DNA of 41,007 bases, taken from contig MLAK01000980.1 in the NCBI GenBank assembly GCA_001839685.1, positions 1-41,007 of the forward strand, in the 5' to 3' direction. Each line of letters starts with the position of its first letter. Positions within the stretch are counted from its first letter, which is position 1. Source of the DNA: Tritrichomonas foetus (taxonomy: Eukaryota > Parabasalia > Tritrichomonadida > Tritrichomonadidae). Below are positions 27,990-35,892 of this stretch, in pieces. Below the pieces are notes generated by a model, which was given only the letters and a program-made list of their open reading frames with translations, ran no database searches and had not been told where the DNA came from. Both the position numbers and the translations under genes were made by a program.

Positions 27990-30690
27990 GTCTAATTTTG
28001 AACATCAAATTTTATATGACATGATGTCGCATGTCTACCAAATCCAGGCAAATCCCCCACCTTATCACCTGCCAAATTCGAGTTTATCTGGTTCGTCAAG
28101 TCGGTCAAATATCCTAAATACGAAAATAGCAATCGACAGATCGCCAATTGCACCATTATCGAATTTGGAAATTGGCTCTGCTCTTTCTATGACATATTCG
28201 TCAGTCACCAACCCGCCTCTACCAATGAAACCATTCATCCGTGCCATGAAATGTCGTGCAGAGGCAGCTCTTGCAGATATTCCACTCGTGATTTCTCAGC
28301 TCGCCCAATCTGGTCCAGACTCTGATTTTACAATGTCAATTGAGTCTCTAACCGCTTTAGCCACAGCAGTCCGATTTAATACGCCACTCGCAATATTTTA
28401 CTATAATATCAATAATCGTTTTTATTTCGATGAACCGCTCCACCACGAGTCGCATCCCTGGTCCAGTCTCTTCGTGCAGGGAGGCCTGCCGATCGATCGA
28501 AGTAGCGCTGAAAATATATCATTATTGAATACGATAGCTTTATGCGCTTTCGACAAAGAAAAATCACTCGTTAAACAACAATGGTTTTCCAGTCTTAAAG
28601 GCGATGTAGTTTTTTCAGAACGTTCACAGCAAAGATGGTTTCGAGATACCGAAAATTTTTTACCTCACATTTCAGAAGATTTTTCCAGATCATTCAATTT
28701 CGGTATTTCCGATCTCTCTCTACACGTTGGAACCAATTCAGTTTTATGCCAGACAGAAGATTCAGACGAACCAGCGATTATTCGATATTGTAAGAAAGAT
28801 CCAACAGATATGCAAATATGCCAATGGGCTCTCGAATCAACGCTTGGCGCATGCGACAAAATACTTTTAACATCTTCGGAAGCTATGAAACTAACCAGAT
28901 TTGAGAAAATTAACGCTCCGCGTGCCGATCCAGAATTATTTTATTCGTTATTCGATTTTTTACGTTTCATTAAAAACAATTCAAATGAAGAAGGATGCTA
29001 TATGTTACATAAACGGGAAAATTCTGACACGATTTTGCTCAGAAAAGTCACCAACGAAGAATTAGAGATGGCCAAATTAATTGAATCTTATCAAATGCGT
29101 GTAAGTTTGATTGAAATGATAACTGGATTCAGACACACACTTTCAACCAATATGAAAACTGTTGAAAACGGAAGAAATCTACTTTTTCGAGCCATTGAAT
29201 ATTGTTCGCCGAAAGATGCAACACTCTGTTTTGAGCGAATTGCAGATTCATTAATTCTTCCTGTTCTTTTACTCAACCGAACAACTTCGCTCATTGTTGC
29301 AACCGAAGCAAGTGTAGAGTCAATTGAATTATCACATTTCCATGACGCTTTAAATTGTTATGAACAAGCTTTGCAATTTGAAAACCTTCCTGAACAAATC
29401 ATCACATCACTTCATCATAAAATTGCCACGACACTTTTTGCTCGAGCTGTTTTGACTAACGATGATAAAAGCGCAGCTGCTTCACTCAAAGTTGAAGAGA
29501 TCACACATGAATTCAAATTGAAAGTTGCAATTTGGCGCTGTGAAAATGCCATGAAGGCCACAAATCAAAATGAAAATGAAAAAGCTGTTTATTTAGCACA
29601 TATGGCAATCTCACTTTGTGAAAATGATGAAGAAAAAATTGAACCAAAACGACTTTTAGCAAATGCAATTAATGTTGAAGCACAGTCTTATGTAGCAATG
29701 CATAGATATACTCGTGCAAGTGAACGTTTTAATGCGGCTTTGAAAATCTTTGAAGAAATTGGTGATTTGACAAACCTTGCTGCAACTGAAGCAAATCTTG
29801 CTCACATTGAAAGATGTTTAGCAGACAGTCTCTCGATGGAAAAACATGGTGAATACACACAAGAAGAAGATAGAAGATTAATGTCAGCAGCAAAATATTA
29901 TTTAACTGCAATTAGTCGAGTCAAAACAGATTCTACTTCAGCAATTCATGATGAACTTTGTTTGAATCTTGCATCTTTATATCGTTCTGTTGTAATTAGA
30001 TATACACAATCGCCACCAATTAAAAGAATGAAAGCTCATCAAATTGAAGAAGAAGTTACACGTTGTATCAAAGAAGCTAATAATTTATTAAATAATCTAG
30101 GTGAAAAAACATCAGAGGTTCAACGCCAAATCGCAGCATTAAATACATGGCATGCTAAATTTATTCTTGAATTCCAAATGAAATACTGCTCTACTTCTTC
30201 TTCGAATTCTGCTGGTTCAAATAATACAAGTGTTGAAGATGATGAAAAGAAGCAAAAATTGGCTTTGCAAGCGAAAAATTTGTTTAGTAAAGCTAGACAA
30301 TTTTTTATTGCAGATAATTATCCAGCTGACTATGTAAATATCACTTTGTCAATGGCATCATTAAAACTTGTAACTGGTCAACCACTTGAAGCAATGCGAA
30401 CTTTAATGGAATGTTTAAGAGCATTAAGACCAACTTCGATCGTTCTTAGACATAAAAACATTCCTCAACAACAAACAATGATGCAATCTCAATCAAGAAA
30501 TATGTTGAATCAAATGCTGCCTAGTGTGCTTGAAGTAACTCGAAATATTCTAAAGGAAATGCTTTTTGATAAAATGAAAAGAAAACAACCATGCGATTTT
30601 GAAAAAGGACTTTATCGAACTTCACTTGAAGCGAAAGAAGAAAATGTTGTGAATTTGTTACAAGATTTAAAGAAATCTTTGAAAATGTAA
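27979..30690 (+). CDS. EDRF1-like TPR protein
   Basis: A 903-residue soluble protein. The N-terminal 60 residues are Ser/Pro/Asn-rich; residues about 60-400 form a mixed region including FSERSQQRWFRDTENFLP and, later, a helical bundle; from about 440 to 860 there are tetratricopeptide-like helix pairs (HDALNCYEQALQFE, RASERFNAALKIFEE, AAKYYLTAISRV, AKNLFSKARQFF, EAMRTLMECLRAL). This order, a long unique N-half followed by scattered TPRs, fits the erythroid differentiation-related factor 1 (EDRF1) family, an old eukaryotic protein of poorly known role; the identification is by overall pattern and is tentative. The ATG lies inside a 38-bp inverted-repeat arm; the next in-frame Met is at residue 15. 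No membrane segment is seen. Confidence 0.6.
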   Translation: MPLKSNFEHQILYDMMSHVYQIQANPPPYHLPNSSLSGSSSRSNILNTKIAIDRSPIAPLSNLEIGSALSMTYSSVTNPPLPMKPFIRAMKCRAEAALADIPLVISQLAQSGPDSDFTMSIESLTALATAVRFNTPLAIFYYNINNRFYFDEPLHHESHPWSSLFVQGGLPIDRSSAENISLLNTIALCAFDKEKSLVKQQWFSSLKGDVVFSERSQQRWFRDTENFLPHISEDFSRSFNFGISDLSLHVGTNSVLCQTEDSDEPAIIRYCKKDPTDMQICQWALESTLGACDKILLTSSEAMKLTRFEKINAPRADPELFYSLFDFLRFIKNNSNEEGCYMLHKRENSDTILLRKVTNEELEMAKLIESYQMRVSLIEMITGFRHTLSTNMKTVENGRNLLFRAIEYCSPKDATLCFERIADSLILPVLLLNRTTSLIVATEASVESIELSHFHDALNCYEQALQFENLPEQIITSLHHKIATTLFARAVLTNDDKSAAASLKVEEITHEFKLKVAIWRCENAMKATNQNENEKAVYLAHMAISLCENDEEKIEPKRLLANAINVEAQSYVAMHRYTRASERFNAALKIFEEIGDLTNLAATEANLAHIERCLADSLSMEKHGEYTQEEDRRLMSAAKYYLTAISRVKTDSTSAIHDELCLNLASLYRSVVIRYTQSPPIKRMKAHQIEEEVTRCIKEANNLLNNLGEKTSEVQRQIAALNTWHAKFILEFQMKYCSTSSSNSAGSNNTSVEDDEKKQKLALQAKNLFSKARQFFIADNYPADYVNITLSMASLKLVTGQPLEAMRTLMECLRALRPTSIVLRHKNIPQQQTMMQSQSRNMLNQMLPSVLEVTRNILKEMLFDKMKRKQPCDFEKGLYRTSLEAKEENVVNLLQDLKKSLKM

Positions 30691-31567
30691 CACAGTTTAC
30701 AAACCAATTCTCTTTGTTTGATTTTATTCTTGTTATTAAGCAGTATTGTTAACTAAAACGATGAAAAATGATGAATTATAATAAATATTTAGATTAATTA
30801 TCTACATTCTGGCTACAATCTTTTCGTGAAGATAACTAATACTACTCTGTTAAAATAAGGAAACTCATCCTCTCTAGCACCATACTATTTAACTGGAAAG
30901 TTGATTGGCATGAGAAAAATCAGTATTTGGAATCAAAGTGGTTTACCTCAACGCATAGCCATTTTGAAAGCTATTTGTTCACCAATTCAAATTAAAATGC
31001 CCAATGAATTCTGGTTAGCAATGTTCACATATACCTATAGATATAATTTCACCGTATCCATATTTGTTAACTCATAGGTTACCGAAGCTGATGTTGTAAG
31101 GAAATCCTTTTTCAACAATTTGTTTTTTGATAATTTTTATCGTTTTTCACTAATTACCTGTTTAATACACCAACTTCAAATTAACAGGAATTTATCCAAG
31201 TGTTTGGAAGAGTTGGAAAATGATTTGTTTTTCCACATATTGATTCTGATGAAGAAACCAGACTTCTAACGGATCGAATATTTTTATTATGAACTAAAGG
31301 TAAAACGTTTTACTATTTTTTAGTTTTATTTATTCATAATTTTGAGAACTGAATAGTCATTAGTCAGATTAACGATTTCCCTTACTAAAACTGTAGCTGA
31401 AGGGATTTCTAGGAAATTGAAATGTCTGTTTCTAGATTTCGCCATGGATCTATATGGAGGTCAATAGTGCATCAATTAACTGCTCAGTTTTTTCTATGAG
31501 GTGCATCAAATAGCTAGTCTATTTATTGAAGAGAGCATTCAAATTCAAGTCAAAATTCTCAGTCAGA
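30691..31567. other. Intergenic before the acidic-repeat gene
   Basis: No gene recognised in about 880 bases. Some short frames between 30890 and 31260 look gene-like in composition (for example NLSKCLEELENDLFFHIL around 31193) but are broken by stops. They may be remnants of a gene I cannot name. Confidence 0.4.
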
Positions 31568-33349
31568 ATGGAAAACGAAGAAAAGGTAATACTTCAAATT
31601 AACAAGAAAAAATTTTCTTTTTTGAAAAGTAATGTCATTAAAATGAGCAGAAGAGCTAAAACTTATTTTGAGCAAAATCCGAACTCAAGGATATTTAAAA
31701 TTAATATACCATATTTTGAACCTGAAGTTTACCAATATTATATTTGTGATATATTCCAAAAGGGACTACTCTACATAATTTACCAAGACTGCTTTAATTA
31801 TGATCCCAATGATAAACTCAAACTAGTAAATGTCGTCGATAAAAATAAAAAAGAAACTAAAGCTGTAGAAGACGTAAGGGAAGAAGAAGAGAAAGAGGAT
31901 GATGAAGAGGAGAAAGAGGATGATGAAGAAGAGAAAGAGGATGATGAAGAGGAGAAAGAGGATGATGAAGAAGAGAAAGAAGATGATGAAGAGGAGAAAG
32001 AAGATGATGAAGAGGAGAAAGAAGATGATGAAGAAGAGAAAGAAGATGATGAAGAGGAGAAAGAAAAGGATGAAGAAGAGAAAGAAGATGATGAAGAGGA
32101 GAAAGAAGATGATGAAGAGGAGAAAGAAGATCATGGTGAATATCTTCGGAGATTCGCTAAAGAACTCGAAATTGAGGAACTTTTGAAGAAATTTGACAAA
32201 TATGATAAAATGAGCACAAAAACAAAGGAGATTTACAAGATTTTTAAAAATGATCAAACAATTAACCTTTTAATTCAGTTCGAAAATATTCTTAATCATG
32301 CCAATTCTGATAATATTGAAGAAACAATCAATTTTATATTCACCAATCTTGAAACGATCGGAAAAAATTCAATTATGGAAATGTTGTTTCAAATTCTTGG
32401 CTTATCATTCCAAAATAAAAATCACCTCCTAATTATTATTTTGAAAAGATTCCAAGAAACAATTCCAAATCTTTTTAATGGATTTATGTCATATCTGGTC
32501 GAACAATATTTTAATTATTTATCTTCGAACATTAAGAGACCATATTATTGCATTCGAGAACTTATTTTAGAAAATCTTCTTGATAAAGATTTGATTACTT
32601 CTCATCCAAGATTTAAAAGATCTCCCTATGTTCATTTTTTAATATCCGATTTATACGATATTGACAGCAAATTTATATCGTCCAGTGATCACCAATATTT
32701 ACAGAAGAAGTTAGAATATCATAAAAAATATTGTCGAAAAGAAGGGCTGTTGGATGTTGTGTTTGACTTTATTAGAAATGATGATGTTGAATCATTTCAA
32801 ACTCATATTATTCAAAACAATATTGATATTAATGCTAAATATGAAATGAATCGATACAATATACTTAATGAAAGACGATCATTGTCTTGTCTTGAATATT
32901 CGGCTCTTTATGGTTCGGTCAAATGTTTCAAATATTTGATTTCAAATCAAGCCACAATCAACAAAAACACTCTCAGTGGATATGCAATAATTGGAAATAA
33001 TAGTGAAATTATTCATCTCTGTGACGAAAATGAATGTTCATTTTCTAAAACATTAAAACTTTCTATTCAATTTCATCATCATCATCTCACCGAATGGCTT
33101 ATAGAAAATGAAAAAGATAAAACCCAAACGAATTTAATTGCACATTGCATTCATTTTCATAATTACAAAACGCTTCAATCTCTTTTCTTGAATGTTCATG
33201 ACATAAATTGTGTTTTATTTGATTCAGTGAGATATAACAATTATTCTCTTTCAAAATTCTTTTTCCCATATTTTTCTTATCAAATCAATGATCGAATAGA
33301 ATTCTGGAAAGATGTTTTAATTCTATATTCTTTTGGCGTTTTCAACTGA
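31568..33349 (+). CDS. Trichomonad BTB-like/DUF3447 protein with acidic heptad repeats
   Basis: A 593-residue protein counted from the ATG at 31568; the frame opens earlier only from a TTG. The N-terminal about 70 residues (VILQINKKKFSFLKSNVIKM) resemble the degenerate BTB-like head of trichomonad ankyrin proteins. Then comes a linker and twelve acidic heptads of EEEKEDD type (about 104-189). From about 200 to the end is helical sequence with LLDVVFDFIRNDDVESFQTHI and CLEYSALYGSVKCFKYLI, typical of the DUF3447 region that normally leads directly into ankyrin repeats. Here the frame ends (FGVFN, stop) before any consensus ankyrin repeat; single repeats follow as separate islands to 35467. It is probably a protein-binding scaffold. 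A premature stop or unspliced transcript is possible. Confidence 0.75.
   Translation: MENEEKVILQINKKKFSFLKSNVIKMSRRAKTYFEQNPNSRIFKINIPYFEPEVYQYYICDIFQKGLLYIIYQDCFNYDPNDKLKLVNVVDKNKKETKAVEDVREEEEKEDDEEEKEDDEEEKEDDEEEKEDDEEEKEDDEEEKEDDEEEKEDDEEEKEDDEEEKEKDEEEKEDDEEEKEDDEEEKEDHGEYLRRFAKELEIEELLKKFDKYDKMSTKTKEIYKIFKNDQTINLLIQFENILNHANSDNIEETINFIFTNLETIGKNSIMEMLFQILGLSFQNKNHLLIIILKRFQETIPNLFNGFMSYLVEQYFNYLSSNIKRPYYCIRELILENLLDKDLITSHPRFKRSPYVHFLISDLYDIDSKFISSSDHQYLQKKLEYHKKYCRKEGLLDVVFDFIRNDDVESFQTHIIQNNIDINAKYEMNRYNILNERRSLSCLEYSALYGSVKCFKYLISNQATINKNTLSGYAIIGNNSEIIHLCDENECSFSKTLKLSIQFHHHHLTEWLIENEKDKTQTNLIAHCIHFHNYKTLQSLFLNVHDINCVLFDSVRYNNYSLSKFFFPYFSYQINDRIEFWKDVLILYSFGVFN
31878..32133 (+). repeat. 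21-bp coding minisatellite, 12 copies (acidic heptads)
   Basis: Unit gaagaggagaaagaagatgat and close variants encode the heptad EEEKEDD twelve times; one copy has EKEKD and the last EKEDH. Variation is nearly all synonymous (gag/gaa). The period is a multiple of three, so copy-number change would not shift the frame. Confidence 0.93.
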
Positions 33350-33475
33350 GAATTCATGAAGTTTTTGATACGGAATTTATGAAGTTTTGTGAAATTAAAT
33401 TTATGCAAGTGTTTTCAGTATATTGTCATCATGTTCCTTCTAAACATTATAGTGTTTTGAAATATCATTTATTGG

Positions 33476-33577
33476 CCTTTATTATATTTAGCATGTAAAA
33501 AAAATAATATGGAAATTATCCAAATGCTTCTTGCTAATGATTCAATTGATGTAAATGCTTTTTATGTTTTATTATGA
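33476..33577 (+). other. Ankyrin island 1
   Basis: Reads PLLYLACKKNNMEIIQMLL followed by ANDSIDVNA, a nearly complete ankyrin repeat, and stops at 33575-33577. Flanked on both sides by T-rich DNA with stops in all frames. Confidence 0.8.
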
Positions 33578-33865
33578 TTTTGATGGTATTTTTTAAAATA
33601 TTTTTATATAGTTAGACACCTTGAATTCCTAGAATTTTAATTTTAACATTTTATTTTGTTTGACTTATGATTTATATCATTTTTTACCATATTTTACAAT
33701 GTATTATATTAATTTATGATATTCAATTGATATTTTATGACATTCTATTACATTTTTGTAGTGCTTTTTTTCGTTATTTTTCTAGTTTTTTCACAGTATT
33801 AATTATGTTTTCATTAATCGATTTATCTAGTTAATTTTGAAAATTTCATATGTTTTGCTCGATAA

Positions 33866-34006
33866 TTTATAGAGTTATCTGCTTTTGTTAATATTTCTCC
33901 TTTACATAAAGCATGTGCCAATGGAAACACAGAAATTGTGAAACTATTACTTTCGTATGATTCTATTGATATTAATTTTCGATCAATCTCCCATTTTATT
34001 TTATAA
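33866..34006 (+). other. Ankyrin island 2
   Basis: Reads SPLHKACANGNTEIVKLLLS then YDSIDIN, a consensus ankyrin repeat with the invariant His codon at 33905, and stops at 34004-34006. ATAGAGTTAT begins exactly 36 bases before the His codon. Confidence 0.85.
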
Positions 34007-34257
34007 TATTTTCGATTATTTATTTACATGATTTTTCATCAATTTCATTGGGTTTTTAATCATATACTTAAATAGAAAAAATTTCATTATTCTCTTCATA
34101 TTGACTCTTTTTTTACACTGCTAATATTGCTTTTCATGAAGTTTATTCTCCAATATATAGGGTTTTTGCTGAAATTTTATGAAATTTCTACAATTTTTTA
34201 ATATTTTATTCTAAATATTTTTTGTGCTTTGTCCAAAATTTTGTGTAGTTATTTGTT

Positions 34258-34452
34258 ATGAGTTATGAAACAGCATTGCATGTAGCCTGTAAAAATAAAC
34301 AAGTGAATATAGTAAAACTTCTGCTATCTCATAGATTGATTGATGTAAATGCTGAATCTGTTATACTTTTTTTGATAAATAGTTTATTTCTGCTATTAAT
34401 CACGCAATCATTGAAATCTTTGTTATGGAGTTTCTATTTTCAGTTATTGTGA
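34258..34452 (+). other. Ankyrin island 3
   Basis: Reads ETALHVACKNKQVNIVKLLL then SHRLIDVNA; the frame then continues for about 25 hydrophobic residues before a stop. AGTTAT lies 32 bases before the His codon (34279), the same offset as in islands 2 and 5. Confidence 0.85.
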
Positions 34453-34579
34453 TAAGATTTTTTTCTTTTTTCACAAAACAGCTTTGCATATCGCATGTAG
34501 AAAAAATAATGCAGATATCGTAAAACTTCTTTTGTTACATCCTTCTCTTAATGTCAATTCACTTCATATTTCTTTGTGA
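34400..34579 (+). other. Ankyrin island 4
   Basis: Reads KTALHIACRKNNADIVKLLL then LHPSLNVN and stops at 34577-34579. It is in a different frame from island 3, only about 210 bases downstream, the closest pair in the series. CAGTTAT lies 45-46 bases before its His codon, 13 more than elsewhere. Confidence 0.85.
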
Positions 34580-34922
34580 ATTTCAAACAATTCATCATCT
34601 TTTTTTACAGAGTTGATTTTAGTACTTTAATGACATTTTCAGTTTTATTTTTATTACGTTTTCATTCATAATATTCATTACGTTTTCTGAAATGATTTAG
34701 ATAGTTTTTTTTTCATTTTATATAGAGTTTTTTGAGTATAATTTCATCTGGTTTTAATTTTGTATTAACAACATTTTCACAGTGATTTCATGGTGTTTTA
34801 ATAGATTTTCTTGATGTTTCCTAAAATATTCTTAATATGTTTAGAATCCTTTCTTATTCGGTTAATCTTTCTCATTCATTACGTTTCTCATTGGTTTCAT
34901 AGAGTTATATTTCATTATTTAA

Positions 34923-35060
34923 GAATCATCTTTACATATTGCCTGTAATAACAGCAATATTGAAATTGTCAAACTTCTTCTCTCAAATGATTCTATTGAT
35001 GTAAATTTACTCCAAGTTTTTTTCATTCGTTTACATTATGTGAAGGTTATTTTTTTATGA
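34923..35060 (+). other. Ankyrin island 5
   Basis: Reads SSLHIACNNSNIEIVKLLLS then NDSIDVN and runs on to a stop at 35058-35060. ATAGAGTTAT (34899-34908) begins 36 bases before the His codon (34935), exactly as in island 2, but an in-frame TAA lies between them. Confidence 0.85.
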
Positions 35061-35146
35061 GGTTTTTTATGCAAAAGTTATAATATTTCTTCTCGAGATT
35101 TATGATGTAATATTTACTGGTTTATTGCATTTTAATTCAAGTTTTA

Positions 35147-35467
35147 ATGGAGTTTAATTTACAATTCAGATTTATGACATTTCATTTTCATATCGTTTCC
35201 ATCTTATTTAAAAATATTTTTTTCCCTAATTTCAAAAAGTTTTCCCGTAAATTTTTGAAGTTTGATATTTTCATTTATAAAAGTGCATTAGACATTGCAT
35301 ATGGAAAAGGAAATAATGAAATAGTTCAACTTCTTCTTTCTAGAAACTCCAATGATACCAATGGAACTGATGATATTTCCTGTATCATTCTTAAAATGGA
35401 ATTCTTATTTAATATTCACCATCAAAATCATTTGAAATCTGGAGAAAAGAAAGAATCAATGGTTTAA
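35147..35467 (+). other. Ankyrin island 6 (last)
   Basis: The frame is open from an ATG at 35147, but only KSALDIAYGKGNNEIVQLLL (from about 35279) is ankyrin-like. The usual DVN is replaced by DTN, and an unrelated tail of about 35 residues ends at 35467. The diverged sequence suggests the C-terminal capping repeat. Confidence 0.75.
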
Positions 35468-35613
35468 TTTCGAGCTAAAAATTAATAAAATTATTTCATT
35501 TGATTGAACTTTGTTGGCTATTTTGCTACTGTTTAATTTGTTAGAATCTAGAGTATTTTGATAATCTTTTATTTTATTATTTCATAAAATTAATAATAGA
35601 ATTTAGGAAAATA
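35468..35613. other. Short intergenic stretch
   Basis: AT-rich DNA after the last ankyrin island; no motif recognised. Confidence 0.4.
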
Positions 35614-35829
35614 ATGTGCAGCTCCATCACAATCAACGAGAAAAATGAAAATATCAATAACATTATGTTCAACTTGAAGCATGTTACGTATGTTTTGATC
35701 TTTGCATTGATAGGACTTCATACATCATTATGCGACACAAAAACGGAAAATGATTATAATCCAGCATTTCTTTATCTCAAAGTGAATTTATCAGAGACTG
35801 AGATACGACCATTTATAAATAGAAAATAG
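35614..35829 (+). CDS. Small hypothetical ORF, 71 aa
   Basis: A short ATG frame. A second Met (MFNLKHVTYVLIFALIGLHT) begins a stretch that could be a signal peptide or single membrane helix, followed by a short polar tail ending FINRK. It ends 63 bases before the next gene's start. There is no family match that I know. It may be a genuine small secreted or membrane protein, or chance. Confidence 0.3.
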   Translation: MCSSITINEKNENINNIMFNLKHVTYVLIFALIGLHTSLCDTKTENDYNPAFLYLKVNLSETEIRPFINRK

Positions 35830-35865
35830 CTTCACTTTAAATGGTATTTTTCTATCTTTAAACGG

Positions 35866-35871
35866 TCATTA
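35866..35871 (+). promoter_or_regulatory. Candidate initiator TCATTA
   Basis: A TCATTA word 22-27 bases upstream of the ATG at 35893, fitting the trichomonad initiator. It supports transcription starting here and therefore the ATG rather than the TTG at 35884. Confidence 0.4.
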
Positions 35872-35892
35872 TATTCAAAAATTTTGAATCAT

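Noticed and set aside
31823..32257. 144-codon Phe/Leu-rich antisense frame and a Lys/Met-rich alternative frame at 31899-32186
   Set aside because: Shadows of the acidic heptad repeat; the sense frame is supported by conserved flanking domains.
33577..35280. Canonical trichomonad introns between ankyrin islands
   Set aside because: I found no GTAYGT donors paired with ACTAACACACAG acceptors, so introns remain only a hypothesis.
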